64,000 nucleotides of DNA, from assembly GCA_038025085.1 (NCBI GenBank), contig CM076147.1, positions 26,947,001 through 27,011,000 of the forward strand, read 5' to 3'. This document shows positions 21,240 through 32,118 of the stretch, in pieces. This DNA comes from Tetragonia tetragonoides (lineage: Eukaryota; Streptophyta; Magnoliopsida; Caryophyllales; Aizoaceae). How positions within the stretch are numbered: position 1 is the stretch's first letter; every line of letters begins with the position of its first letter. The position numbers were made by a program, and so were the translations under genes. The notes under the pieces were generated by a model. It was not told the DNA's origin. It saw nothing but the letters and a program-made list of their open reading frames with translations, and did no database searches.

Positions 21240-23652
21240 GGGTCTTTTCCTATCTTTTCTTCCATTTATCCCATTAGAGGATCAGGATTTCTTTCCCCTA
21301 ATGTCAAGTGATAATATGTCGATCAAATTTTTAGTCTGGAACGTTCAAGGAGCCTGGAGTCGTGCTTTCTTGACCACACTGAAAGAAGTTATCAGAATTA
21401 ATATGCCAACCATGTTAGCCCTTTTAGAAACCCATATTAGTGGGGATAATGCAGAAAGAATCTGTCAGCAAATTGGTTACTCTGGCAGGATTCGTGTTGA
21501 AGCTGAGGGTTTTAGTGGTGGAATTTGGTTATTCAGGAAATCTGAAATTGTAACTGTTATTCCATCTACACTCCACGCGCAATTCATTCATGTTGAGATT
21601 ACCAAAATTGGTGAAGAACCTTGGTATTTCTCTGCTATCTATGGGAGTCCTAATAGCACTAAAAGAGAGGAATTGCGGAGAAAATTGGAAATTATGGCAA
21701 ATGATCTGTCACGTCCTTGGCTCCTTGCTGGTGATTTCAACGAAACAAGATCAATGGATGAACATAATGGAGGGTGTAATGAGGTGGTCAGGCGAAGTTC
21801 ACGTTTTAATAACTGGATAGAGAATAACCATCTTATTGATCTTGGCTTCTCTAGTCAGAAATTTACTTGGGCTAGAGGTAACTCTCCAGAGACTCTCAAA
21901 TGCGCAAGATTGGATAGAGGACTTGCTAACGCTGCCTGGGTCGCAAAATTTGAAGATGCTGCTGTCAAACACCTACCAGCTCTCCAATCTGATCAATGTC
22001 CTCTGCTTATTAGCACAACTGGCTTTGCTCCTCTTCCTATGAGTTCCAAACCATTCCGTTTCCAGGCTGCTTGGCTAACTCATGAGAATTTTGAGTCAGT
22101 TCTCAAGGGAGCGCGGGATTCTGCCTCTCGTCTAGTTCCCTGTTTAAAGAATGTGGCTACTACTTTAAACACTTGGAATAAAGAGATCTTTGGCAATATT
22201 TTTAGACGTAAGCGTCATTTAATGACTCGACTGGAAGGCACTCAGAAGGCTCTGGCATCCCACTGCTCACGTAACCTGCTGCAACGTGAATTAGAATTGA
22301 AAAAAGAGCTTGAAGAAGTGCTTGAACAGGAACAAGCTCTATGGTTCCAAAAATCTCGTCTTGAAGCTATTAAAGACGGGGATCGAAATACAAGGTACTT
22401 CCATCTGAGTACTATTTTGAGGCGTAATTTTAACAAAATTATTTCATTACAAAATTCAGAGGGTGACTGGTTCCTGGAACCAAATGATGTAAAGAAAATG
22501 GTTCGCTATTATTTCATAGACTTATTTTCTGAACCTCAGCCTGAAATTGATTTAAATGACTTACCTCATAATCACTTCCCGCCCCTTTCCAATGTTGAAT
22601 GGAATGATCTCGCTCGTCCTTTTAGTGCGGCTAAGATTACAGCCTCTGTAATGTCCATGGCTCCTTACAAAGCTCCCGGGCCTGACGGCTTCCAAGCTAT
22701 GTTTTATCAACGTAACTGGGAACTTGTCAGCCTCAAAGTTATTGACATGGCACTGGACGTACTTGCTGGTCGTGACTATCCAGAGGGTCTTAATGAGACT
22801 TTTTTATTTTTACTCCCTAAAGTTGATCACCCAGAGAAAGTTACACAATTGAGACCCATCAGTCTTTCCAACGTCTCTTATAAGGTGGTGACTAAAGCTA
22901 TAGTGAACCGCCTTAAGGAAGTATTGCCAACTTTAATATCTCCTACACAATGCAGCTTTGTTCCTGGAAGGCAGATTACTGACAACATCGTGATTGTGCA
23001 AGAAGTACTACATACTCTTAAGAAGAAACAGGGGAGAACAGGGTGTATGATTATTAAATTAGACCTTGAGAAGGCGTATGACCGTCTTAGATGGAGTTTC
23101 ATTCGTCATACTCTACTTGACATGCATCTTCCTCAACATCTAATTGAAGTCATCATGATGTGTGTTTCCTCCATGGGCCTGCAAATGTTATGGAACGGAG
23201 AAGCAACTGAGAAATTCGAAGCAACAGGTGGGGTGAGGCAAGGTGATCCGCTATCACCCTATCTATTTGTTATGTGTATGGATAGACTCACGCAACTGGT
23301 GGATATTATGGTTGCAAATGGTGTCTGGAATCCTATTCGAGCTAGCCGTGATGGGCCTCCCCTATCATCTCTGTCATTCGCAGATGATGTTATTTTAATG
23401 GCTGAAGCTTCAATTGACCAAGCTCGGCTGGTCAAAGCTTGTTTGGACAAATTTTGTAGAGCTTCTGGAGAGAAAGTTAGCCTTGCAAAATCCAGAATTT
23501 TCTTCTCACACAACACTCACAGTGATCTTCGAGAAGCAATTTGTGTTGAGTTGGGAATGGAAGAAACAAACGATCTAGGTCGTTACTGGGAGTACCTACC
23601 ATTAATGGTAGGATCACCAAAGACATGTATCAGTATGTACTGGAGAGGATGA
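21226..23652 (+). pseudogene. LINE-A ORF2 N-terminal part: endonuclease and reverse transcriptase
   Basis: The first plausible ATG is at 21226, 14 nt before the end of ORF1. From about 21316 lies an exonuclease-endonuclease-phosphatase domain (FLVWNVQGAW, LLETHIS, LLAGDFNETR). The reverse transcriptase follows: APGPDGFQAMFYQRNWE, LRPISLSNVSYKVVTKAIVN, CSFVPGRQITDNIVIVQE, KLDLEKAYDRL, GVRQGDPLSPYLFVMCMDRL and the catalytic SFADDVILM near 23377. The first key Asp (LDLEKA) and the Asp pair are present. A one-base loss near 23587 shifts the frame; the next part continues at about 23589. Confidence 0.85.
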
Positions 23653-25446
23653 ACAACAAATTAGCAGGATGGAAAGCTCATTGTTTATCTCTCGCAGGAC
23701 GGACAACTCTTGTCCAATCATCTTTGAATTCAATCCCATTTTACTCAACGCAGACAGCTAGGATCCCACGTTCAAATTGTGACGACATTGATAGAAAAAA
23801 AAGAAAATTTCTATGGGGTGACACAAATGAACAACAAAAGATTCATTTGGTTTCATGGAACCAAATCACACAACCAAAAGAATCGGGTGGACTGGGATTG
23901 CGTTCTATGAGGCAATCAAATGCTGCCTTTATGACTAAGCTAGGGTGGAGGGTTCTTTCTGAACCCCATACTCTGTGGTCGAAAGTACTTAGAAGCAAAT
24001 ACTGAAACAATAGGTGTGATATTGACATGTTCGAAGACAAAAGAGATGCCTCTAACTCGTGGAAAGGCATTCTGGAGAATGTGGACACCATTCAAAAGGG
24101 AGTATGCACTATTATTGGTAATGGTCGTACCACTCGTTTCTGGCACCATAATTGGGTACTTAATGAGCCCCTATCCTCATACACAGTTGAAGACATACCT
24201 GCAGAAATACTCAATGCCAAAGTTGAAGACCTTTGGGACATAAACACTGGTTGGTGTTGGGAATTGTTTGGGGATTTTCTTCCAGGGTCAGTTTTACAAA
24301 AAATTGAATCTTTGGAGCTCATAGAAGACAATGATGCAGCAAATAAATTATTTTGGAATGGTGCTAATAAAGGGGGTTTCAGCATTAAATCTGCTCTAAA
24401 AATCATTCGATGGGAAGACAATTTACCTGCTGCTAAGGATTGGGATGAAGTCTGGCATGCCCTTGTTCCTCAAAGAATCTGAATGTTCCTTTGGTTGTTG
24501 ATGAACGACAAGATCCTGAGCAATGCAAATAGGGTTATCTGTCACATTTTTAATAATCCTGCTTGTGTAATCTGTGGTGCTCACGAAGAAACTGCTTTAC
24601 ATATTGTCCGTGATTGCCTTGTAGCTCACCAAATTTGGCACAAATTGGGGGTGAGTCCCAGCAGCTCATTCTTCACAAGCCTGCTAAAGAACTGGTTGGC
24701 CGTCAATCTCAACGTCAATTGTGGCAAAAATGAAAATTGGCTAAGAATCTTTGCTGTTTCACTATGGTAGTTGTGGAGGTTGCGAAACATTACCATTTTT
24801 GAAGCCAACCATCTATCCCAATTGACAAAATTCACTTCATTACCTGCAGAGTTGATGAAATCACTACGGCAATTGATTTGGGGCTTTTCTCCAATCAAAA
24901 CCCTAAAAAACCAAGACGAGAAATTTACATCAGATGGGTTGCTCCGGATGAAGGTTGGGTTCGGTTAAACACTGATGGCGCGTCTCGTGGGAATCCAGGG
25001 CTTGCAGGTGGTGGTGGGATCTTGCGGGGTCATCTGGGTGATTTCAAGGGCGCATTTGCAGCTAAATTGGGAGTCTGCACGTCTTTGCTAGCAGAATTAC
25101 AAGCAATCACAAAGGTTTGTCTCTGGCTTGGGATCTGAGTCTCAAGAAGGTTCATGTGAGTGTGGATTCTAAGCTAGTTGTTGATCAGTTGACTGCTAAA
25201 ACTATCCATGCAAGCGCCAATTATCATTTAATCAAACAATGTTTGGGTCTCATTGCAAAAGAGGGTTGGGAGATTCGTCTTTCACACTGCTACAGAGAGA
25301 GCAATAAGGCAGCTGACTGGTTAGCAAATTTGGGAGTCAATTTGGCTCAACCCCTTATGATCTTCGCTGCTCCACCGGTGGATTTGTGTCCCTTGTTGTA
25401 TGAAGACCTCTGCGGAGTTGCGTGGCCAAGAATGGTGGGAGCTTGA
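23589..25446 (+). pseudogene. LINE-A ORF2 C-terminal part: zinc-binding and RNase H
   Basis: After the shift the frame runs through KDMYQYVLERMNNKLAGWKA, then in-frame stops at 24003, 24480 and 24768. The segment after 24483 carries the reverse-transcriptase zinc-binding motif with CVICGAHEETALHIVRDC. RNase H starts near 24950 with RLNTDGASRGNPGLAGGGG and continues after another shift near 25130 with VSVDSKLVVDQL and the terminal ESNKAADWLANLG. At least three frameshifts (about 23587, 24860-24900, 25130) and three stops disable it. Confidence 0.8.
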
Positions 25447-25584
25447 TTTGATTTTTTGGTTTTGGTCGGTTTGTTTTGTTTTAGTTTTGGTCTTTGCATT
25501 GTTCTTATCGCTTCTTTGTTTTTCTTTTCCTAGCTTCTGTAATTGGGGCCTGGTCACCTCATTTGCACAAAAAAAGAAAAAAGA

Positions 25585-25872
25585 AGGTAGTGTAATAGAT
25601 CCCTCTTTAGACCCATCAAAGGGAGGGACTTTCGGGCTGCCTTGAAGGCCAATTGCTTCTTGTTGCCAATATGGCTAGAACAGTAAACAAGAAAACTTAA
25701 GTCTTCATTATTTTTTGGTTTTATTATCTCTGCAATGTGAATACATGAGGATGGTGACGATGGATGGGGTTTGAGTTTCGTTTTTTTTTTTTTGGTTGTC
25801 CGGTGGTGGACGGACAAGAGTCCGCCACCGACATAGCGGAAATTTTTCTGTTTAGGTCTTAGGAACGAACTG
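25585..25872 (-). other. Copia internal leader (copy 2), right of the LINE
   Basis: 25585-25629 is the right half of the interrupted target. 25793-25872 matches the leader of copy 1. The segment between holds no recognised domain, though short frames exist on the minus strand. A T-rich tract lies at 25779-25791. Confidence 0.5.
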
Positions 25873-25884
25873 GCTCTGATACCA
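25873..25884 (-). other. Primer-binding site, tRNA-Met type
   Basis: GCTCTGATACCA, complement of TGGTATCAGAGC, directly adjoining the LTR at 25885. It shows the copia pieces read leftward. Confidence 0.8.
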
Positions 25885-26132
25885 TATTAAGTTTATGATT
25901 ATGAATGGTTATTCTCTCAACTTTATTGATGAATAACAAAGCTATTTATAACACAAGAGTTTGATAGAGATATAGAATCCTCATACATGTTATATTAGGA
26001 GAATGAATTGAATATATCCTAATACATGTTATACTAAGAGACTGAATTGAATATGAAAATGATATAAATCTAGACTATGGAAAATATAGAGTCCTTTAAG
26101 GAATAACTAAACTTAATTCCATAGTCTTAATA
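25885..26132 (-). repeat. Copia-like LTR, 248 bp (copy 2)
   Basis: Runs TATTAAG...CTTAATA and matches 18460-18749 except that it has two instead of three of the 39-bp internal units. On the minus strand it is a 5' LTR followed by its primer-binding site. Confidence 0.75.
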
Positions 26133-26478
26133 AACGTACTTGTGATAGAAATCACACAACGAATCAAGGCAAAACAACATAACAATTATCGGTTGTACTT
26201 TCAGTTTACTTCCACTTAAATTAAGTTTACTACAGTTTCATTCAGTTCAGTTTGAGTTCATGTGTAACTTTATCACTTAGATAACATTTTATTCGCAAAC
26301 AAATAAAATCATGATTACTATATCATTGGAAAATTTTCAATGCATACTTTTAAAATGAGTCTAATATTGATAATATATTTCGACGAGTTTTAAATGGTTT
26401 AACTTCAAGTTAAAAATATCAACTCAGTTCAGTTAAGTTTTTTCTAGGTGAAAAAAACAGAGCCATAGTAGTGTATTA
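26133..26478. other. Intergenic, with a diverged CAGTTCAG-type MITE
   Basis: About 26200-26468 resembles the element at 28259-28554 (GTAACTTTATCACT, AATGAGTCTAAT and the end ACAGAGCCATAG). The left end is not clean. No gene. Confidence 0.4.
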
Positions 26479-26731
26479 CTTAATCCGCGTTTCACCAAGA
26501 TGTTTACACTTTATTTTCCAAGGTCAAAGTTCACAAACTTTGACATAAATTTGCGAAAAAATACAAGAATTTATGATGTAAAAATGCTATTGTTAGATTC
26601 TTTTCAAAGAGTACTTTGAAAAATTATAATTTTATAATTTATATGCATTTAATTACAATTACCTACGGTCAAAGTGGTGCATTGGAGATCGTAAAAAAGC
26701 AAATGTAAACATCTTCATAAAACAGAGGGAG
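26479..26731. mobile_element. Diverged Stowaway-like MITE, 253 bp
   Basis: The left end is CTTAATCCGCGTTTCACCAA (GATGTTTACA). The right end is TGTAAACATCTTCATAAAAC (AGAGGGAG). TA lies on both sides (26477-26478, 26732-26733). The core shares TTAGATTCTTTTCAAAGAGTACT words with the other Stowaways. Confidence 0.65.
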
Positions 26732-26745
26732 TAGTACTGAAAGCC

Positions 26746-26847
26746 TTAAGATTGGCGTTCTGCGGGAGATGCTTCATTAAGCTCCGGAACCACGTTCACT
26801 TTGGCAATCGGAAAGATGATGTTGCTTTCTACAAAATCATTCTTCAT
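26746..26847 (-). CDS. Exon-like short frame, unknown protein, 33 aa
   Basis: The minus-strand frame reads MKNDFVESNIIFPIAKVNVV and ends LNEASPAERQS before TAA at 26746. It is richer in GC than its surroundings and has a protein-like composition. Upstream on the same strand, 27558 is a good splice donor (TTCGAG/GTACGA) after a CT-rich leader-like stretch. The fragment may therefore be the coding exon of a small two-exon gene with a leader intron. The frame can also be extended a few codons upstream (Ala-Val-Lys-His-Asp-Tyr) to a stop. I do not recognise the protein and cannot exclude a decayed gene end. Confidence 0.3.
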   Translation of the reverse strand: MKNDFVESNIIFPIAKVNVVPELNEASPAERQS

Positions 26848-27022
26848 GTAATCATGTTTAACAGCTTATTTAGACCCTAAAAGGCTAAAAACTATGATTT
26901 TATGTTATTCTCAGCTTGTTTTAATCATCCAATTCAGCTAAGACCAGTTAATTTCATTTCTGTTGTATTCAATCAAATTCAGTTGATTCGTTCAATTTAG
27001 TTCAGCCGATAATTCAGCTCAA

Positions 27023-27112
<90 letters not shown>
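27023..27112. repeat. (ATT)n microsatellite, about 30 units
   Basis: Uninterrupted ATT triplets followed by a short TTTA run. Likely polymorphic. Confidence 0.95.
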
Positions 27113-27557
27113 TATTTATTTATTTTAAAATTTTATTATTATTTTTTTTTTTAAAGGCAAGAAGGTAGGATAAACTTTAGAGATGCTCTAAATTGATCTT
27201 CAAAAATAGGAAAGTAGAAAACAAAGAAAAGAAACAAAAACAACATTACACCAGGTACAAAACAAGAAAATAATTAAGAAGACCAAAACTGAGACAAATA
27301 ATGTAAATTTCGGGAGCAGATGTGGTTTCTGAGTACACTAATCTATGTGGAAAGGTACAAGTACTAGCAGTGTAACTGTATGACAAATTAAGGAAAAACA
27401 ATCCCAAATATAAACTTGATATTAATTTACTCAAAACGAAACAATAATTGATGAGAAGAAGAGAAAAAAAGATGCAAATTTCTGATGAACGTGCGTTCCC
27501 TGCGTATACTATACTTACATAATTACAATTAAGAAGAATAGCATTGAAATTTCGTAC

Positions 27558-27640
27558 CTCGAAGAGGAGAGAGACTGAGCGTAGACAGAGAGATCAGCAG
27601 AGGTTGTTCAAAGCTGTTCTCCGTTTCTTATTTCCCACCT
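27558..27640 (-). other. Possible non-coding first exon
   Basis: On the minus strand: a CT-rich stretch CTCTCTCTCCTCTTCGAG ending at a consensus donor GTACGA, as in plant 5' UTR introns. It precedes the 33-residue frame at 26847 by about 700 bp. No transcript evidence. Confidence 0.25.
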
Positions 27641-28258
27641 ATTACTAGTTAGTCATTTTGATTATTTTTACCAAGTTGTATTATTGCATGCCAAGTCACT
27701 TATTAAGGGGAATTTTATATCTTTGGTGTTTTTGGCACTACCTAGTATAATATGCATTGCTTGTGAGGATATGGTGGATTGTTCGCTAGCTTTTAGGTGT
27801 AGTTGAAATTGTTTATCCATTGATAATATATAGAATGATGACCCACAAAAATGGTGTTTGGTTTTTTGATGCCAACAATCCAACAATGAAAAAGTTAGGG
27901 GAGGGCAACGTTTGGGCTTAGAATGTTGGAGATCCTATGTGCACAATGACTACATACACTCCCCTTAATTTTATTTTAAAAATTGTTGTCACTTCCATTT
28001 CACACTCAAGCAACTATCACCCTTGCATTGCTTCCTTGCATAAAAGACATCAGAAATGAAAAAAACAATTGCATCCTTGCGTACCGTCATTATTTACCCT
28101 AAAGAGAGAGGAAAAGTTTGTAATGATGTGTGATTCATATCTCAAGCTATTTTTTCTGGATAATAGGTTCACCTTAAACCCTTTATTTACACTGAGATTA
28201 ATACTGTTCAGTGCGTACATTTTTTCCCGGTTTCGATGAGCTCATGATTCATTACTTA
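27641..28258. other. Intergenic AT-rich DNA, no gene seen
   Basis: No open frame with protein-like composition, no repeat boundary. Confidence 0.4.
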
Positions 28259-28554
28259 GGCTCTGTTTGATTCAACTTAATTTCACATAAATTCAGTTCA
28301 TTTCAGTCCAGTCCAGTTCATATGTAACATTATCACTCATATAACTTTTTATTTCGATATAATTTTATGATGATAACTACTATGTCATCGGAAAGATTTC
28401 AAAATATACTTTCAAATGAGTCCAATGTTGACTATGTTTGAACGAATTATAAATGGTTAACGATCAAGTTAAAAGAATCAATTCAGTTCAGCTCAGTTCA
28501 TTTATTTCAGTTCAGTTCAGTTCAGACCAGTTTCCAAGTGAATCAAGCGGAGCC
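28259..28554. mobile_element. Harbinger-like MITE with CAGTTCAG interior, 296 bp
   Basis: The left end GGCTCTGTTTGATTCAACTT and right end AAGTGAATCAAGCGGAGCC are inverted. TTA flanks both sides (28256-28258, 28555-28557). The interior has runs of TTCAGTTCAGTTCAG near both ends. Confidence 0.75.
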
Positions 28555-28712
28555 TTAGTATATGTGGTGTGCTTATTGTGGTGGTCGCTCATCTGCAAAT
28601 CAGATTCCCTCTTCTTCTAGCTTACAATAAATATGTTATATGTAACTTACTGATAATGAATTAGAAGTTTGGCTATGTATGGAATTTTGCATTATGATGA
28701 CTTTGTTGATGT

Positions 28713-30180
28713 TGTTGAATCATGATTGTTTTGATGATGACAAACTAAATTAAGCTTAATGAAATATAATACATGTTAGTTGAACTATTGGTTTAATATA
28801 TTGAAGTTACTAATGTGTTTATGCAAGCTTGTAGATTAGTTCATATTTATAGGTTGAAGCATGAAGTTGCTACACAACAATGGAGATGACAATCAAGCTT
28901 GAAGACTTATGAAGCTCTACATTTTAATGGTTATACTTATTAGAGCTCATTTGTTAAAGTTCTTAAAGACGAAGTTAATTTGATTACTTAATTAGTTGGG
29001 CAAACTAAATAAATGATTTGAGAGAAACGTTCTTATATTGAGAAACGTGACAATGGAGTATTCGTTAGGTGAGACGTTACCTATTGGGAGACTACAGTTT
29101 ACACGTACATTTAGTATTTCCTAAAAGATTATTATTTTGGTAAAAATATTATATTTACTAGATAATACTTTTACTTGAGAATATATTGATCTTTTATATA
29201 GAAAAGATATCTCTTACATATGGGAGGATTTTATTTTGGAAATATTCAGATTTTATTATATGGTACATAGTGACCGAAAATATTAGATACTTTCCTAGTG
29301 GAAATTTGTCTATTATTTGGTAATATATTATCTTGTTAGAAAAGATATTATTTGGTCAATATTGTGTTGAAAATCCTACTGGTTTGATATATATTTTGGG
29401 ATATTTATTTTTGTTATCTTTGAGCTCAAAAAGTATTATTTACAAAGATATTATTTTTAGGTGAATTAAAAATCCGAATTTCAGTTTTATTTTCGGGAAA
29501 CCTATTTGCCTATATAAAGGGGAGCTATCTATCATTTTTAGCTAGTGATTTTATAACCCCTAAGTGTTCATATTTTCAGAGAGAATTATTTTGAGAGAAC
29601 ACTAAAGTTTGCCTAAGTAATTAAAGGATCATATTAACAACTTCTAAAAGAGCTATAGAACTAAATTGTACCTTACGCTTTTGAGAGGTTGAGAGGTAAA
29701 CAATATTCCTTAGAGTTAAGGATAACTTTGATTAGTGTCCAAGGAGTTAGACTTAGATCAGAGTAATTGGGTCAAAGTTCGTTTGGCTTGAATCAAAGTA
29801 ATTGGGTTCGAGTTCGTGACTGCAATCAGAGTAATTGGGTTGGAGTGAGTTGGGTTGAACCAGAGTCAGTTTGATCGAGTTGTACTACTGATTAATGAGA
29901 AGTAGTAGTCATTGAAAGTCTTTCGGGCCGTGGTTTTTCATCCTTTGTAGTTTCAAAGGATTTTTCACGTAAAATCGTGAGTGCTTTCATTATTGCTTCT
30001 ATTTGTTTATTAACTTTATCTAACGTTGTTATTTGTTTTAGTAAACGTTCCTTTAGTCAACGTTCCTTAAAGTTAGTAACAATCCTAAAAGTACAACAAG
30101 TGTTCTAAATAGTTTAAATTCCGCAAAAAGTTTTAGAACACAATTCACCCTCCCTCTTGTGTTCTACCGTGCTACTAACA
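28713..30180 (+). repeat. 5' LTR of the Sirevirus-like element, 1468 bp
   Basis: The TATATAAAGG at 29511-29520 is a plausible TATA box for the element's own transcription. The LTR also has three near repeats of AATCAGAGTAATTGGGTT at about 29750-29850. It ends TGCTACTAACA. Confidence 0.85.
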
Positions 30181-30182
30181 AT

Positions 30183-30194
30183 TGGTATCAGAGC
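30183..30194 (+). other. Primer-binding site TGGTATCAGAGC
   Basis: Two bases after the 5' LTR. It matches the complement of the 3' end of plant initiator methionine tRNA. Confidence 0.9.
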
Positions 30195-30229
30195 GGGTTT
30201 CTCTTAAGAACAGGTTAACGCTTGGAGAG

Positions 30230-31149
30230 ATGTCGATCATGGGCACGGTACCACAACACATCCGGGAAGGTCAATCTACTGTCAGGCCACCTTACTTTGA
30301 TGGTAAGAACTTTAGTTTGGTGGAAAAACAAAATGCAAATCTATCTCATATCCGAAGATTATCAGGTATGGCAAGTTACTAGAGATGGACCATTTGCTAT
30401 CACCAAAAATGACGCAGAAGGTAAGGTAAGTTTAAAACTTTAAAAAGAATGGTCTGAACAAGATATCATAAAAGTAGAGAAAAATGCTAAAGCTATGCGT
30501 CTATTGCACTGTGCCTTAGGACCAAATGAGTTCAATAGAATTTCTGCTTGTACTATTGCTAAACAAATTTGGGATACTCTTAATATTGCTCACGAAGGAA
30601 CGAGCCAAGTTAAACAATCTAAAATTGATTTAGTTGTTCAAAAATATGAAGCTTTTGCTATGGTTGATGGTGAATCAATTAAAGACATGTTTACTCGCTT
30701 TACTACTATTATTAATGAACTAACTGCACTTGGTAGAGCATACAGTATAGAGGACCAAATCAGAAAGGTGTTAAGAAGTCTTTCACATAGATGGGATATT
30801 AAAGTGACAGCAATTCAAGAATCAAAGGATCTATCGACATATCTTAGAACATTTGATGGGGTCGTTACTTACACATGAGATGTCACTTGACCAACGTTTC
30901 GATCAATCATCAAAGAAGAAAGGACTAGCTCTTAAAGCCAAAGATGATGATGATAGTGATTCCGATCTAGATGTGGAGGAACTCGCAGTATTTGCTCGAA
31001 AATTCAAAAAGTTTTTCAGGAACAAAAATTCTAAGAAAAACTACACGAAAGGTAAGAATCCTTCTTCTAGTAATAAACAAGTTTCTACTGATGGAAATTT
31101 TCATAAATGCAGAAAGCCAGGACATTGGATTAAGGATTGTCCACTATGA
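30230..31149 (+). pseudogene. Sirevirus-like gag, broken
   Basis: Starts MSIMGTVPQHIREGQSTVRP followed by a shift near 30310. The UBN2-type capsid region then reads ISEDYQVWQVTRDGPFAITK, a stop at 30441, and ALGPNEFNRISACTIAKQIW with TLNIAHEG. Another shift lies near 30855 (FDGVVTY versus MGSLLTHEMSLDQRF). A knuckle at about 31108-31140 reads FHKCRKPGHWIKDC: the first Cys of the usual CCHC is replaced by Phe. It would package element RNA if intact. TGA stop at 31147. Confidence 0.8.
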
Positions 31150-31203
31150 AAAATCGAGAAGAAGGAGAAGAAGGCATCTTTAAGAAAGGAACTCAAAAAG
31201 ACT

Positions 31204-32112
31204 ATGGTTGCAATATGGGCTTACGAAGAAGATGAAGATCAAGATGACGATGAGGAACGTGACCCTACAGAAGCAACTTTTGCAATGATGGCACAAACGG
31301 ACTCCGAATCTGACAGTGATGAAGATGAAAGCCTCAAGGTAACGTTCTCTAAAGTTAGAGATAAGTTGAATGATTTTTCAAAGAATAAGCTATGTAAAAT
31401 TCTTGATATGTTTATGATTGATGCTCAAGAATACTATGTTAAATCAAATCATGAACTTAAGGAACTTGAACTTGTTAAGACTACTCTTGAAAAGGATAAC
31501 CTAGATCTTAAACTTGAGAACATGGCCTTAAAGGAACAAAAAAAAAAAAACCTAAGCAACAAGGCTAAAGAGTTTGAGGAACAAGCCAAGAAATGTTCCC
31601 TTGAATTACAGAAACAAAAATTCAAGACTACTTTTGTTAAAGAATCCCAACCTTCTACTTTTGCTAAGGATTGTTCTCCTGACTTAGAGACTACTAGGAA
31701 GGAGCTCAATGCTCTAAGAAAGGAAAATTCTACCCTTAGGAACAAATTGAATAAGTATGAAAAGGAGGTTAGGAATATTGCTAAGGATAATGATAATTGG
31801 TTTAAGGGACAACAATCTTTTAATATGTTAATTAAGCAAACTAGCAACTCGAACAAAAAGGGCATAGGATTCATGAATAAAAAGAAAAATATTTGGTATA
31901 AGAAATCCAAATATGTTGATCTACCTGAACATAGAATTTGCATGCATTGTGGATTAACTGGACATTATATTTATGATTGTTCCTTACGCAAACGTTCCTT
32001 TGAAAGAAACAATGCCATTGTGAGACAAGTATGGGTTAGAAAATATTCATTGCATAATGTCACTAACCTAAAAGGACCCAAACTAGTTTGGGTTCCTAAA
32101 ATCAGAAATTGA
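31204..32112 (+). pseudogene. Gag C-terminal / pre-protease region with coiled coil and second knuckle
   Basis: In the same frame as the preceding knuckle after one in-frame TGA. It begins with acidic runs (YEEDEDQDDDEERDP, DSESDSDEDES). Next is about 120 residues of Leu/Glu/Lys-rich heptads (roughly 31440-31790), predicted coiled coil. A clean CCHC knuckle CMHCGLTGHYIYDC lies near 31940-31981. It ends TGA at 32110, immediately before the protease frame. This coiled-coil gag extension is typical of Sireviruses. Confidence 0.75.
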
Positions 32113-32118
32113 TTAATA

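Larger units (their letters stand above)
19202..25584 (+). mobile_element. L1-type LINE (LINE-A), nearly full length, broken
   Basis: The order is 5' UTR, ORF1 with DUF4283-type domain and zinc knuckle, then ORF2 with endonuclease, reverse transcriptase, zinc-binding and RNase H domains, then an A-rich tail (25569-25585). AGGTAG occurs at both ends (19196-19201, 25585-25590). The empty target is preserved in inverted form at 18280-18339. Four frameshifts or more and three in-frame stops show it is no longer active. The terminal RNase H identifies the plant L1 subgroup that carries this domain. Confidence 0.85.

Noticed and set aside
27023..27112. CRISPR-like or satellite array
   Set aside because: It is a plain ATT triplet microsatellite with no spacers.
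31449..31943. 164-codon minus-strand frame
   Set aside because: It is the complement of the gag coiled-coil region, whose codon use leaves the other strand open.
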